Positions 45,133-54,487 of a stretch of DNA of 64,000 nt are shown here, piece by piece. Both the position numbers and the translations under genes were made by a program. Origin of the DNA: Burkholderia multivorans ATCC BAA-247 (GTDB taxonomy: Bacteria; Pseudomonadota; Gammaproteobacteria; Burkholderiales; Burkholderiaceae); the NCBI RefSeq assembly GCF_000959525.1, contig NZ_CP009831.1, positions 2,280,194 through 2,344,193 of the forward strand. The letters are read 5' to 3'. The first letter of the stretch is position 1. Every line of letters begins with the position of its first letter. Below the pieces are notes generated by a model that made no database searches, was not told the origin of the DNA, and was given only the letters and a program-made list of their open reading frames with translations.

Positions 45133-46077
45133 ATGTTCTGTTCCCTCGACAAACTGACTGCCGGCGGCTTCAGCATCGGCGTCGAACTGCCGCTCGACAA
45201 CGACTGGTCGCCCGCCGGCGACGCGAAGCGCCAGCACGACGGCCGCCGTCCCGGCGTGCCCGACATGACGCTGCACGCCGAGCTCGCGCGCCGCGCGGAC
45301 ACGCTCGGCTTTCGCGCGCTCTGGGTGCGCGACGTGCCGGTGTACGACCCGTCGTTCGGCGATGCCGCGCAGGTCTTCGAGACGTTCTCGTATCTCGGCT
45401 ACCTCGCCGCCGTCACGCGCGACATCCTGCTCGGCACGGCCGCCGTCGTGCTGCCGCTGCGCGAACCGCTGCTGACGCTGAAATCGGCGGCGACGATCCA
45501 GGAACTGAGCGGCGGCCGCCTGCTGCTCGGCGTCGCGAGCGGCGATCGTCCGGTCGAATATCCGCTGTTCGGCCGCGATTTCGCCTCGCGCGGCGCGAAC
45601 TTCCGCGATCAGATCGCGCTGTTGCGCGACGGCGCGCGTGCGCATCTGCCGCCCGGCCTCGACGTGCTGCCGGCCGCGCGCACGCCGGTGCCGCTGCTCG
45701 TCGCGGGCCTCGCGCAGCAGACGCCTGCATGGATCGGCGAGCACATGGACGGCTGCCTCGCTTATCCGGGCACGCCCGCCGATCACGTGCAGCGCGTGGC
45801 AAACTGGCGCGCGCTTGCGGGCGACAAGCCGTACGTGAGCTTCATCCACGTCGACCTCGCGGAAGACCCGCACGAGCCGCTGCAACGGCACCGCTTCGGC
45901 GCACGCGCGGGCCGCATCGCGCTCGCGGAGGAACTCGCGGCGATGCGCGACGCGGACGTGCAGCACGTCGGCCTGCATTTCCGCCGCAACCGCCGGCCGG
46001 TCGACGAGTCGATGGCCGAGATCGCGGCGGAGGTGCTGCCGCAGTTCCATCCGCGCGCGCAGATGCGCGCCGCGTAA
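45133..46077 (+). CDS. Luciferase-like (LLM class) flavin-dependent oxidoreductase
   Basis: A 314-residue TIM-barrel protein of the bacterial luciferase-like family, of the subgroup sometimes called luciferase-type oxidoreductase BA3436. The opening GGFSIGVELPLDNDW, the strand RALWVRDVPVYDP, and the FMN-phosphate region LSGGRLLLGVASGDRPVEY are visible. It should use FMNH2 or F420-like flavin chemistry on an unidentified substrate. No dedicated flavin reductase gene was recognised in the cluster. It lies 13 bp after the MoaF-like gene. Confidence 0.83.
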   Translation: MFCSLDKLTAGGFSIGVELPLDNDWSPAGDAKRQHDGRRPGVPDMTLHAELARRADTLGFRALWVRDVPVYDPSFGDAAQVFETFSYLGYLAAVTRDILLGTAAVVLPLREPLLTLKSAATIQELSGGRLLLGVASGDRPVEYPLFGRDFASRGANFRDQIALLRDGARAHLPPGLDVLPAARTPVPLLVAGLAQQTPAWIGEHMDGCLAYPGTPADHVQRVANWRALAGDKPYVSFIHVDLAEDPHEPLQRHRFGARAGRIALAEELAAMRDADVQHVGLHFRRNRRPVDESMAEIAAEVLPQFHPRAQMRAA

Positions 46078-46121
46078 CGCCGGCGCGCGAGCGCAGCAGT
46101 GCGCGCAGCCCCGCCCGATCC

Positions 46122-46136
46122 TTGAGTTGAAATCAA
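46122..46136. promoter_or_regulatory. LysR box B, upstream of the first aldo/keto reductase
   Basis: Near-palindrome TTGAGTTGAAATCAA in the 152-bp gap before the aldo/keto reductase gene, the largest gap within the cluster. It has the same 15-base layout as 43469-43483, differing only at two central positions, and is followed by an AT-rich stretch suited to a promoter. Confidence 0.6.
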
Positions 46137-46229
46137 TTATTTTTGTCCGCTAACGGCGTTTATCTCACGAGTCCGACGGACCACAATGATTCCCGTAGCG
46201 ACACCGTTCCATCCATCCAGGAGCCCACG

Positions 46230-47036
46230 ATGAACCAGATTCCCGCATTCGGCCTCGGCACGTTCCGCCTGCAAGGCCAGGTCGTGATCGACTCGGTCCG
46301 CAACGCCCTCGAACTCGGCTACCGCGCGATCGACACCGCGCAGATCTACGGCAACGAAGCCGAAGTCGGCGAAGCGATCGCCGCATCGGGCGTGCGCCGC
46401 GATGAGCTGTTCCTGACGACGAAGATCTGGGTCGACAACTATGCGCCCGACAAGCTCGTGCCGAGCCTCGAGGAAAGCCTGCGCAAGCTGCGCACCGACA
46501 CCGTCGACCTGACGCTGATCCACTGGCCGGCCCCCGACAACGGCGTGCCGCTCGCGACGTTCATGGCCGCGCTCGCCGACGCGAAGGCGAAGGGCCTCAC
46601 GCGCCGGATCGGCATCTCGAATTTCAATATCGCGCTGACGAAGGAAGCGATCGCGGCGGTCGGCAAGGACGCGATCGCGACGAACCAGATCGAACTGAGT
46701 CCGTATCTGCAGAACCGCAAGCTCGTCGAATTCCTCAACGCCGAAGGCATCCACGTGACGTCGTACATGACGCTCGCCTACGGCAAGGTGCTCGGCGACC
46801 CGGTGATCGGCGCGATCGCCAAGCGCCACGCTGCAACGCCCGCGCAGGTCGCGCTCGCATGGGCGATGCAGCTCGGCTACTCGGTGATTCCGTCGTCGAC
46901 GAAGCGCGAAAACCTCGCGAGCAACCTGCTCGCGCAGACGCTGCGTCTGACCGACGACGACATGGCGCAGATCGCCGCGCTCGAGCGCAACGGCCGCGAA
47001 GTCGACCCGGCCGGCCTCGCGCCGAAGTGGGACTGA
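46230..47036 (+). CDS. Aldo/keto reductase (2,5-diketo-D-gluconate reductase B-like)
   Basis: A 268-residue NADPH-dependent reductase of the classic AKR barrel. The catalytic tetrad is visible as D35, Y40 ([11 protein letters not shown]), K65 (TTKIW) and H98 (LIHWP), and the C-terminal cofactor motif as [11 protein letters not shown]. Members such as DkgB reduce methylglyoxal and other reactive aldehydes or ketones. CAGGAG precedes the ATG at 46230. A LysR box and AT-rich DNA upstream suggest a second promoter of the cluster here. Confidence 0.88.
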   Translation: MNQIPAFGLGTFRLQGQVVIDSVRNALELGYRAIDTAQIYGNEAEVGEAIAASGVRRDELFLTTKIWVDNYAPDKLVPSLEESLRKLRTDTVDLTLIHWPAPDNGVPLATFMAALADAKAKGLTRRIGISNFNIALTKEAIAAVGKDAIATNQIELSPYLQNRKLVEFLNAEGIHVTSYMTLAYGKVLGDPVIGAIAKRHAATPAQVALAWAMQLGYSVIPSSTKRENLASNLLAQTLRLTDDDMAQIAALERNGREVDPAGLAPKWD

Positions 47037-47104
47037 GCGCCCCGCCCGTTTATCGAATCGACCTGTCCGCGGCCGCGCGCCGCGGCATCCGAAAGGACAT
47101 CATC

Positions 47105-48220
47105 ATGACCCAGGACCCGCTTTTCCAACCGCTTCGCCTCGGCGCGCTGACGCTGCCGAACCGTATCGTGATGCCGCCGATGACGCGCTCCCGCGCAAGC
47201 CAGCCCGGCGACGTCGCGAACGAACTGATGGCCGCGTACTACGCACAGCGCGCGAGCGCGGGGCTGATCGTCAGCGAAGGCACCTACATCGCACCGCTCG
47301 GCAAGGGCTACGCATGGACGCCCGGCATTCACACGCGTGAGCAGATCGCCGGTTGGCGCAAGGTGACGGACGCCGTGCATGCCGCGCACGGCCGGATCTT
47401 CGCGCAGCTGTGGCACGTCGGGCGGTTGAGCCACACGAGCCTGCTCGGCGGCTGGCAACCCGTCTCGTCGTCGCCGCTGCAGGCGAAGGGCGTGAACGTC
47501 TTCATCGCCGGCGAAGACGGCAGCACGCCCGGCTTCGTGCAGGCGTCCGAGCCGCGCGCGCTGACGATCGACGAGATCCGCGAGATCGTCAAGCAGTACC
47601 GTGCCGCCGCGCGCAACGCGATCGACGCCGGCTTCGACGGCGTCGAGCTGCACGGCGCGAACGGCTATCTGGTGAACCAGTTCATCGATTCGAACGCGAA
47701 CACGCGCACCGACGCGTACGGCGGCTCGCTCGAGAACCGGCTGCGTTTCCTGCGCGAAGTCACGCAGGCGCTGATCGACGGCACCGGCGACGCATCGCGC
47801 GTCGGCGTGCGTCTCGCGCCGCTGACGACGCTGAACGGCTGCGTCGACGACGATCCGGAAACGACCTATCTCGCGGCCGCGAAGCTGCTCGGCGAACTCG
47901 GGATCGGCTATCTGCACATCGCGGAAGCCGACTGGGACGATGCGCCGCTGATGCCGGTCGCGTTCAAGCGGCAGCTGCGCGCCGCGTTCCCGGGCGTATT
48001 GATCTACGCCGGCAAATACACGGCCGAGCGCGCGCGTGAAGCGATCGCGGCCGGCTGGGCGGACCTGATCGCGTTCGGCCGGCCGTTCGTCGCGAATCCG
48101 GACCTGCCCGAGCGCCTGCGCACCGGCGCGCCGCTCGCGCTGCACGACCGCAACACGCTGTTCGGCGGCGGCGCGCAAGGGCTGACCGACTATCCGACGC
48201 TCGCGCAAGCCGCGGCATGA
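47105..48220 (+). CDS. Old yellow enzyme family NADH:flavin oxidoreductase (NemA-like)
   Basis: A 371-residue FMN-containing ene-reductase. The N-terminal LGALTLPNRIVMPPMTRSRA and the substrate-binding pair H183/N186 in VELHGANGYLVNQFID are characteristic, as are the FMN-phosphate motif YAGKYTAERA and the final FGRPFVANPDLPERL. NemA-type enzymes reduce activated alkenes such as N-ethylmaleimide, 2-cyclohexenone and nitro esters. It lies 68 bp after the aldo/keto reductase on the same strand. It probably works on an alpha,beta-unsaturated carbonyl in the same pathway (inference). Confidence 0.9.
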   Translation: MTQDPLFQPLRLGALTLPNRIVMPPMTRSRASQPGDVANELMAAYYAQRASAGLIVSEGTYIAPLGKGYAWTPGIHTREQIAGWRKVTDAVHAAHGRIFAQLWHVGRLSHTSLLGGWQPVSSSPLQAKGVNVFIAGEDGSTPGFVQASEPRALTIDEIREIVKQYRAAARNAIDAGFDGVELHGANGYLVNQFIDSNANTRTDAYGGSLENRLRFLREVTQALIDGTGDASRVGVRLAPLTTLNGCVDDDPETTYLAAAKLLGELGIGYLHIAEADWDDAPLMPVAFKRQLRAAFPGVLIYAGKYTAERAREAIAAGWADLIAFGRPFVANPDLPERLRTGAPLALHDRNTLFGGGAQGLTDYPTLAQAAA

Positions 48221-48239
48221 CCGTTCACAGGACTCCAGA

Positions 48240-49193
48240 ATGAAAGCCACTCTCGCACGGCTCGCGCTTGCCGCCATCCTGCCGTTTGCCGCGACCCACG
48301 CGACGCCGGCCGCCGCCGCAGCCGACTGGTATCCGTCCGCATACGGCGCGGACGACGAGATCGGCGCGGCCAACCTGCTGACGCCCGACGTCGTGCGCGC
48401 CGCGGTCGGCCTCGTGAAGACCGGCAAGACGTATGCACTCGCGGTGCCGGTCGACAAGCACCTGCCTGCGTTTCGCCATCGCAGCTTCCGGCTGTACAAC
48501 GTACAGGTCGGCCAGCAGGCCGGCAAGAGCCTCGGGCCGAACAAGTTCACGTTCAACGACGAGCTCGTCAATGCGTGGACCGGCGTCGGCACGCAGCTGA
48601 ACGGCATCGGCCACATCGGCATCGACAACGTGTACTACAACGGCAACCGCGCGATCGACTTCGTGACCGTCGACGGTGTGAAGAAGCTCGGCGTCGAGAA
48701 GGTGCCGCCGATCGTCACGCGCGGCGTCGTGCTCGACATGACCGCGTACTACGGCAAGCCGATCGTGCCGGGCGGCACCGAATTCACGGTCGCCGACATC
48801 CAGGCCGTGCTGAAGCGCGAAGGGCTCACGCTGCGCAAGGGCGACGTCGTGCTGTTCAACACGGGCTGGCTCGAGCTGATCGGCAAGGACGACAGACAGT
48901 TCCTCGAAGTCGAGCCCGGCATCGGCATGGAAGCGGCGAAGTGGCTCGCCGATCAGGGAATCGTCGCGTTCGGCGGCGACACATGGGCGTCGGAGGTCTA
49001 TCCGAATCCGCACGGCGCCGACGAGTTCCCGATCAACCAGTACATGCTCGCGAAGCGCGGCATCTACAACCTTGAGCTGATCGACAGCCGCGCGCTCGTG
49101 CGCGACCGCGCGTGGGAATTCCTGTTCGTGCTCGGCCAGCCGCTGTACGTCGGCTCGACGCAGGTCAACATCAATCCGGTCGCGATCCGCTGA
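48240..49193 (+). CDS. Exported cyclase-family (PF04199-like) hydrolase
   Basis: A 317-residue protein with a signal peptide (MKATLARLALAAILPFAATHA, cleavage near residue 27), so it should act in the periplasm. The body matches the cyclase/kynurenine formamidase-like family: DDEIGAANLLTPDVVRAA and RKGDVVLFNTGWLEL. The usual metal motif HxGTHxDxPxH is represented by GVGTQLNGIGH, retaining only the final histidine of that run, so metal binding may differ. It lies 19 bp after the ene-reductase gene, which makes it the only exported product of the cluster. Confidence 0.82.
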   Translation: MKATLARLALAAILPFAATHATPAAAAADWYPSAYGADDEIGAANLLTPDVVRAAVGLVKTGKTYALAVPVDKHLPAFRHRSFRLYNVQVGQQAGKSLGPNKFTFNDELVNAWTGVGTQLNGIGHIGIDNVYYNGNRAIDFVTVDGVKKLGVEKVPPIVTRGVVLDMTAYYGKPIVPGGTEFTVADIQAVLKREGLTLRKGDVVLFNTGWLELIGKDDRQFLEVEPGIGMEAAKWLADQGIVAFGGDTWASEVYPNPHGADEFPINQYMLAKRGIYNLELIDSRALVRDRAWEFLFVLGQPLYVGSTQVNINPVAIR

Positions 49194-49228
49194 ACGCGGC
49201 CGCACGAACCGGTCACCGGAACATTCGC

Positions 49229-50233
49229 ATGAGAATCGCACTTCCTTCCCGCCTGGGTTTCGGCACCGCGCCGCTGGGCAACATGTATCGCGACATCCCG
49301 AACGACGAGGCGCTCGCGACCGTGGACGCCGCGTGGGAAAGCGGCATCCGTTACTTCGATGCCGCGCCGCTGTATGGCGCCGGCCTCGCCGAGCTGCGGC
49401 TCGGCGAAGCACTCGCCGGCCGGCCGCGCGACGAATACTCGCTCGGCACGAAGGTCGGCCGGCTCGTGCTCGACGAGCACGAGGACGCGTCGCAGCGCGA
49501 TCTCGGCGAGAAGGGCGGCCTGTTCCGCCACGGGCTGCCGAACAAGATCGTCTACGACTACACCGAGGACGGCACGCTGCGTTCGATCGAAGCGAGCCTG
49601 AAGCGGCTGCGCACCGACCGGCTCGATACCGTATGGATCCACGATCCGGCCGTCGACTTTCACGGCGAGCGCTGGCGCGACGTGTTCGACGTCGCGATGT
49701 CGGGCGCCGCGAAGGCGCTCACGCGGCTGCGCGATGAAAAGGTGATCCGGGGCTGGGGGCTAGGCGTGAACCGGATCGAGCCCTGCGAACTCGCGCTCGA
49801 ACGCTCGGATCCGGACGGCTTCCTGCTCGCCGGTCGCTACACGCTGCTCGATCATGCGGGCGCGCTCGAGCGGCTGATGCCGGAAAGCGCCGCGCGCGGG
49901 CTCGGGATCATCGTCGGCGGCCCCTACAACTCCGGCGTGCTCGCGGGCGGCACACATTTCGAGTATCAGCCGGCGACGCAGGAAATGCTCGATCGCGTCG
50001 CGCGGATCCGGCAGGTGGCCGAGCGCTTCGGCGTCGATGTGCGCGCGGTCGCACTGCAGTTCTCGCTCGCGCATCCGGCCGTCGCGGCCGCGATCCCGGG
50101 CGCGAGTCGGCCCGAGCGGATCGACGAAAACCTGCGCCTCGCATCCGCGCCGATTCCAGCCGGACTGTGGGACGCGCTGAAGGCCGAGCGCCTGATCGCC
50201 GACCACGCCCCGACGCCGGCCGGCGCCGCATAA
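49229..50233 (+). CDS. Aldo/keto reductase (D-threo-aldose / pyridoxal dehydrogenase-like)
   Basis: A 334-residue AKR-superfamily oxidoreductase of the group that includes L-fucose (D-threo-aldose) dehydrogenase and pyridoxal 4-dehydrogenase. The motifs are LGFGTAPLGNMY, FDAAPLYGAGLAE (D44, Y49), GTKVGR with the catalytic lysine, and IHDP. The long insert DASQRDLGEKGGLFRHG is typical of this group. The direction of catalysis in vivo may be NAD(P)+-dependent oxidation of a lactol or aldose. It is the last gene of the LysR-linked cluster, 35 bp after the cyclase gene. Confidence 0.85.
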   Translation: MRIALPSRLGFGTAPLGNMYRDIPNDEALATVDAAWESGIRYFDAAPLYGAGLAELRLGEALAGRPRDEYSLGTKVGRLVLDEHEDASQRDLGEKGGLFRHGLPNKIVYDYTEDGTLRSIEASLKRLRTDRLDTVWIHDPAVDFHGERWRDVFDVAMSGAAKALTRLRDEKVIRGWGLGVNRIEPCELALERSDPDGFLLAGRYTLLDHAGALERLMPESAARGLGIIVGGPYNSGVLAGGTHFEYQPATQEMLDRVARIRQVAERFGVDVRAVALQFSLAHPAVAAAIPGASRPERIDENLRLASAPIPAGLWDALKAERLIADHAPTPAGAA

Positions 50234-50700
50234 CGCGCCGAACGCGCGAAGCGCGTGCGACCACGCACGCGTCGCGCGCGTCGGCGGCCCGACGCATCGG
50301 CCGCCGGCGACGCGTCCACGCCCGACCTCCCGCTCACCGCCCCCTCGTCGCAGCGGCCGGCCCTGCCATTCGCGCATGCAAATAGTCGCCTTAACGGATC
50401 CGATCTAGGCGTATACACGCGTTTTCTCGCGACGATGCCCCGCCGCACGCCGATATAAGCGCTGCGACATGCGCTGCATGCTCGTCTCCCAATGGGACGC
50501 CGACAGGCGTTCGCCTACTCTTCGCTACGGCAAAGCGCCGGTGACGCGACCGCCGCGATGCGGTTCGCGCCGGCCTGCCGGCGGCCCCGCGTCGCGCGCG
50601 ATGCGTCCCCACGACGTTGCCGCCATTCCAACCAGATACGAGACACCCTGACGACGGCGCGCAACGCGCCGTTTCAGCACGCTGATAAAGGAGCAAGCTC
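50234..50700 (+). other. Long, structured leader of the purine permease gene
   Basis: About 465 bp without a gene. Several stems are visible: one around CGTCTCCCAATGGGACG (50482-50498), short ones near 50510-50545, and a perfect eight-bp stem ACGGCGCG / CGCGCCGT with loop CAA at 50654-50672. That stem is extended by CTGA/TCAG and ends 10 bases before the AAGGAG ribosome-binding site (50688-50693). The region could be a cis-regulatory RNA; no class is confirmed. Confidence 0.4.
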
Positions 50701-52089
50701 ATGAGTGATACCCCGGTGCAGCCGACGGTCGGCGTCGGCACGGAAGAAAACGACTTCGGCACGCCGGGCGTCATCGACCGGTATTTCGGCATATCGTCGC
50801 GCGGCAGCACGCAGCGTCGCGAGATCGTCGCGGGCGCGACCACGTTCCTCGCGATGGTCTACTCGGTATTCGTCGTGCCCGGCATGTTCGGCAAGGCCGG
50901 CTTCGACACGAGCGCCGTGTTCGTCGCGGTCTGCCTGACGACCGCGTTCGGTTCGCTGCTGATGGGCCTGTGGGCGAAGCTGCCGATCGCGATCGGCTGC
51001 GCGATCTCGCTGACGGCCTTCACCGCGTTCGGCCTCGTGCTCGGCAAGGGGCTGCATCCGACCGTCGCGCTCGGCGCGGTGTTTCTGATGGGTCTCGTGT
51101 TTACCGGCATCTCGATCACCGGCGTGCGCTCGTGGATCCTGCGCAATCTGCCCGCGGGCGTCGCGCACGGCACCGGCATCGGCATCGGCCTGTTCCTGCT
51201 GCTGATCGCGTCGAACGACGTCGGCCTCGTGATCAAGAACCCGGGCGCCGGCCTGCCGGTGTCGCTCGGTCAGATCACCGCGTTCCCGGTCATCATGTCG
51301 GTGATCGGCCTGGCGGCGATCTTCGGCCTCGAGAAGCGCCGCGTGCCGGGCGGCATCCTGCTCGTCGTGATCGCGATCTCGCTGTTCGGCCTCGCGTTCG
51401 ATCCGGCGGTGAAGTACCGCGGCGTCTTCGCGCTGCCGTCGCTGAGCACGCCGGGCCATGCGTCGCTGATCGGCGCGATGGACCTTCGCGGCGCGCTGTC
51501 GATGGCCGTGCTGCCGAGCGTGCTCGCACTCGTGATGACGGCCGTGTTCGACGCGACCGGCACGATCCGCGCGGTTGCCGGCCAGGCCGGCCAGCTCGAC
51601 GAAAACGGCCGCATCGTCAACGGCGGCCGCGCACTGACCGCCGATTCGGTCAGCTCGATCTTCTCCGGCTTCCTCGGCGGCGCACCGGCGGCGGCCTATA
51701 TCGAATCGAGCGTCGGCGTGGCCGCCGGCGCCAAGACGGGCCTCGCGGCCGCGGTGGTCGGCCTGCTGTTCCTCGTCGTGATGTTCTTCTCGCCGCTCGC
51801 CGCGCTCGTGCCGTCGTACGCAACCGCGCCCGCGCTGATGTACGTCGGGCTGCTGATGCTCGGCAGCGTCGCGAAGCTGCATATGGACGACATGGTCGAC
51901 GCGATGTCGGGGCTCGTCTGCGCGGTGTTCATCGTGCTGACCGCGAATATCGTGACGGGCATCATGCTCGGCTTCTCGACCCTCGTGATCGGCCGCGTCG
52001 CGAGCGGCGAATTCCGCAAGCTGAATGCGGGCACCGTGATCATCGCGGCCGTGCTCGTCACGTTCTATCTCGGCGGCTGGGCGATCTGA
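50701..52089 (+). CDS. NCS2-family (AzgA-like) purine nucleobase permease
   Basis: A 462-residue inner-membrane H+ symporter of the AzgA/GhxP subgroup of nucleobase:cation symporter-2. The opening [22 protein letters not shown], the second-half [34 protein letters not shown] and the reentrant-segment motif [22 protein letters not shown] are distinctive. The predicted substrates are hypoxanthine, guanine or adenine. An AAAGGAGC ribosome-binding site precedes the ATG. A strong terminator follows at 52170, so it is a single-gene unit with a long leader. Confidence 0.9.
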   Translation: MSDTPVQPTVGVGTEENDFGTPGVIDRYFGISSRGSTQRREIVAGATTFLAMVYSVFVVPGMFGKAGFDTSAVFVAVCLTTAFGSLLMGLWAKLPIAIGCAISLTAFTAFGLVLGKGLHPTVALGAVFLMGLVFTGISITGVRSWILRNLPAGVAHGTGIGIGLFLLLIASNDVGLVIKNPGAGLPVSLGQITAFPVIMSVIGLAAIFGLEKRRVPGGILLVVIAISLFGLAFDPAVKYRGVFALPSLSTPGHASLIGAMDLRGALSMAVLPSVLALVMTAVFDATGTIRAVAGQAGQLDENGRIVNGGRALTADSVSSIFSGFLGGAPAAAYIESSVGVAAGAKTGLAAAVVGLLFLVVMFFSPLAALVPSYATAPALMYVGLLMLGSVAKLHMDDMVDAMSGLVCAVFIVLTANIVTGIMLGFSTLVIGRVASGEFRKLNAGTVIIAAVLVTFYLGGWAI

Positions 52090-52169
52090 CCACGACCCGC
52101 GCGTGCCGCAGCAGCGGGCGGGCATCCCGATAACGACGTCTCCTCCACCCTCATCGTCGAGGGACTCCG

Positions 52170-52201
52170 GGCCCGGAAACGCAGGTTTCCGGGCCTTTTT
52201 T
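52170..52201 (+). terminator. Rho-independent terminator of the purine permease gene
   Basis: Perfect 11-bp stem GGCCCGGAAAC / GTTTCCGGGCC with a GCAG loop, followed by six T. Confidence 0.92.
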
Positions 52202-52326
52202 GCTGCGCCGACGGCCGCACGCGACGCGCGCGGCGCGCTACCCTATCGATCTTCGCACCGCCGCCCGCGGCGAGCCGGTCCCATGCACCGGCCGCCACCG
52301 GGCGCGCCCGCTCCCGAACCCGACCG

Positions 52327-53247
52327 ATGACGCGCATCCGAAATCACCTGAACGTCGCGCAACTGCAGGCCTTCGTCTGCGCCGCGCATCACAAGAGCCT
52401 GCGCGCCGCCGCGCGCGAACTCGGCGTCACGCAGCCGGCCATCACGCATACGATCCGCGAGCTCGAAACCGCGCTCAACGCCGAGCTGCTCGTGCGCAGC
52501 GTGCGCGGTGTCGAGCTGACCGCCTGCGGCCACGCGCTGCTGCCGCGCGCGGAGCAGCTGCTCGGCGACATGCGCCGCACGCTCGAGGCGGTCGAACAGG
52601 TGAAGGGCGAAATGTCCGGGCGCGTCGCGGTCGGCACGATGCCGTCGATCGCGCTAACGGCGCTGCCGCATGCGGTCACCGCGTTTCGCCGTGCGATGCC
52701 GAACGTGAGCCTGCATCTCGAGGAAGTGACGGTGCCGGACGCGCTCGCGCAGCTGCGCAACGGCACGCTCGACATCGCCGCGATGCACCACGTGCCGGCG
52801 CTCGACCGCGATTTCACGCAGTCGCCGCTACTGTCGACCGAGTTCGTCGTCGCGATGCGCGACGGCCATCCGCTCGCGCACGCGCGCCGTTTAGAGGAAT
52901 TGCTCGACGCGGAGTGGATCGTCACCGTCGGCGCCGAGCAGTTTCCGCACAGCGTGATGACGGCGATGTTCGACGCGCGCGGGCTGCCGCTGCCGAAGCG
53001 CCTGCTGCGCTCGCCGATGTCGTTCGCGGTCACGCTCGGGCTCGTCGCGCGCTCGGACGTGATCGGCTGCTTCACGCGCCCGCTCGCGGCGATGGTCGCG
53101 CCGCTCGGCATCCGCACGGCCGAGCTCGACGACGCGATGCCGCGCTTCGACCTGTCGATCATCGCGCGGCGCGACCTGCTGCCGACGCCCGCCGTGTCGC
53201 AGTTCATCGCGTGTCTGCGGCGCGCGGTCAACGAAACGCTCGGCTGA
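52327..53247 (+). CDS. LysR-family transcriptional regulator
   Basis: A 306-residue LysR regulator. The helix-turn-helix reads SLRAAARELGVTQPAITHTI (about residues 23-42), and a substrate-binding domain follows (GRVAVGTMPSIALTALPHAV onward). It resembles the GbpR/CbdR-type group that responds to sugars or aromatic acids. It lies between the purine permease and an amino-acid binding protein, all on the plus strand, and no divergent partner exists. Its targets cannot be read from the context. Confidence 0.84.
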   Translation: MTRIRNHLNVAQLQAFVCAAHHKSLRAAARELGVTQPAITHTIRELETALNAELLVRSVRGVELTACGHALLPRAEQLLGDMRRTLEAVEQVKGEMSGRVAVGTMPSIALTALPHAVTAFRRAMPNVSLHLEEVTVPDALAQLRNGTLDIAAMHHVPALDRDFTQSPLLSTEFVVAMRDGHPLAHARRLEELLDAEWIVTVGAEQFPHSVMTAMFDARGLPLPKRLLRSPMSFAVTLGLVARSDVIGCFTRPLAAMVAPLGIRTAELDDAMPRFDLSIIARRDLLPTPAVSQFIACLRRAVNETLG

Positions 53248-53474
53248 AGCGTTCCGGAAGGCAGGCACGCGCGACAAGTCGCCGCGCGGCCGCCCGATCC
53301 GGTATCGGGGCATGTCCTAGGCGCCGCGCCGGTATTTTGTCTTGATAATCTTGCGCACGTCGCGCGCCCCCATCGGGCAGGCGAAACGGACAGTCCGACG
53401 CGAAGCCGCGCCGGGCCGAAGGCTTACGGCGCGGCACAACCGCGCACCCATCGAACAAAACGAGGAGTCACCGA

Positions 53475-54257
53475 GTGAAAAAGATTCTTGCGGCTGTGAC
53501 CGTTGCCCTGCTCGCCGTATCGGCCGGCAGCGCATACGCGAAAGACTGGACGACCGTGCGGTTCGGCGTCGACGCGAGCTACCCGCCTTTCGAGTCGAAA
53601 GACGCGAGCGGCAAGGTGGTCGGCTTCGACGTGGATCTCGGCAACGAAATCTGCCGCCGCCTGAACGCGAAGTGCGTGTGGATCGAGAACGACTTCGACG
53701 GGATGATCCCGGCGCTGAAGGCCCGCAAGTTCGACGGCGTGCTGTCGTCGATGTCGATGACGCCGGCGCGTCAGGAACAGATCGCGTTCTCGTCGAAGCT
53801 GTTCAACACGCCGACGCGCCTCGTCGCGAAGAAGGGCTCGGGCCTGATGCCGACGGCCGAATCGCTGAAGGGCAAGTCGATCGGCGTCGAGCAGGGCACG
53901 ATCCAGGAAACCTACGCGAAGACGTACTGGGCGCCGAAGGGCGTGAAGGTCGTCCCGTACCAGAACCAGGACCAGGTGTACGCCGACCTGATCGCGGGCC
54001 GCCTCGACGGCGCGCTGCAGGACGCCGTGCAGGCCGAGATCGGCTTCCTGAAGACGCCGCGCGGCGCGAGCTTCGACTTCGCGGGCAAGGATCTCGACGA
54101 TCCGAAGACGCTCGGCGAAGGCGCGGGCATCGGCCTGCGCAAGGAAGACACCGACCTGAAGGCGAAGATCGACGCGGCGATCGCGGCGATGCGCAAGGAC
54201 GGCACGTACGACAAGATCGCGAAGAAGTACTTCGACTTCGACGTGTACGGCAAGTAA
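53475..54257 (+). CDS. Basic amino-acid ABC transporter substrate-binding protein (HisJ/ArgT-like)
   Basis: A 260-residue periplasmic binding protein with signal peptide MKKILAAVTVALLAVSAGSAYA. The mature protein opens VRFGVDASYPPFESKDASGK and contains VGFDVDLGNEICRRLNAKC and LSSMSMTPARQEQIAFS, the signature of the lysine/arginine/ornithine- and histidine-binding family. Cys pair spacing near residues 58 and 65 matches HisJ/LAO-type proteins. No permease or ATPase gene is adjacent and a terminator follows directly, so it must serve a transporter encoded elsewhere. CGAGGAG precedes the GTG/ATG start region. Confidence 0.88.
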   Translation: MKKILAAVTVALLAVSAGSAYAKDWTTVRFGVDASYPPFESKDASGKVVGFDVDLGNEICRRLNAKCVWIENDFDGMIPALKARKFDGVLSSMSMTPARQEQIAFSSKLFNTPTRLVAKKGSGLMPTAESLKGKSIGVEQGTIQETYAKTYWAPKGVKVVPYQNQDQVYADLIAGRLDGALQDAVQAEIGFLKTPRGASFDFAGKDLDDPKTLGEGAGIGLRKEDTDLKAKIDAAIAAMRKDGTYDKIAKKYFDFDVYGK

Positions 54258-54283
54258 GCGCGCGCGCCGCATCCGCGCAGCAG

Positions 54284-54311
54284 ACGGGCTCCGCAAGGGG
54301 CCCGTTTTTTT
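54284..54311 (+). terminator. Rho-independent terminator after the binding-protein gene
   Basis: Stem ACGGGCTCC / GGGGCCCGT (one G-T pair) with a four-base loop, followed by seven T. Confidence 0.87.
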
Positions 54312-54487
54312 GCGCGCGCAGCTGCGCACGGCGCCGCGCGTCCCGCTATTTTTTTCGCGTCAACCCGCTGATTTGCAAAGGGAAAACGGCTGTTCCGGAA
54401 CCGGTTTGATGGCTTCGACGAAGGCAACGTACAATCGACCTTCCACGCACACCGGACCACTCGCGGCTGCGCCGCGCTCCCGTCACC

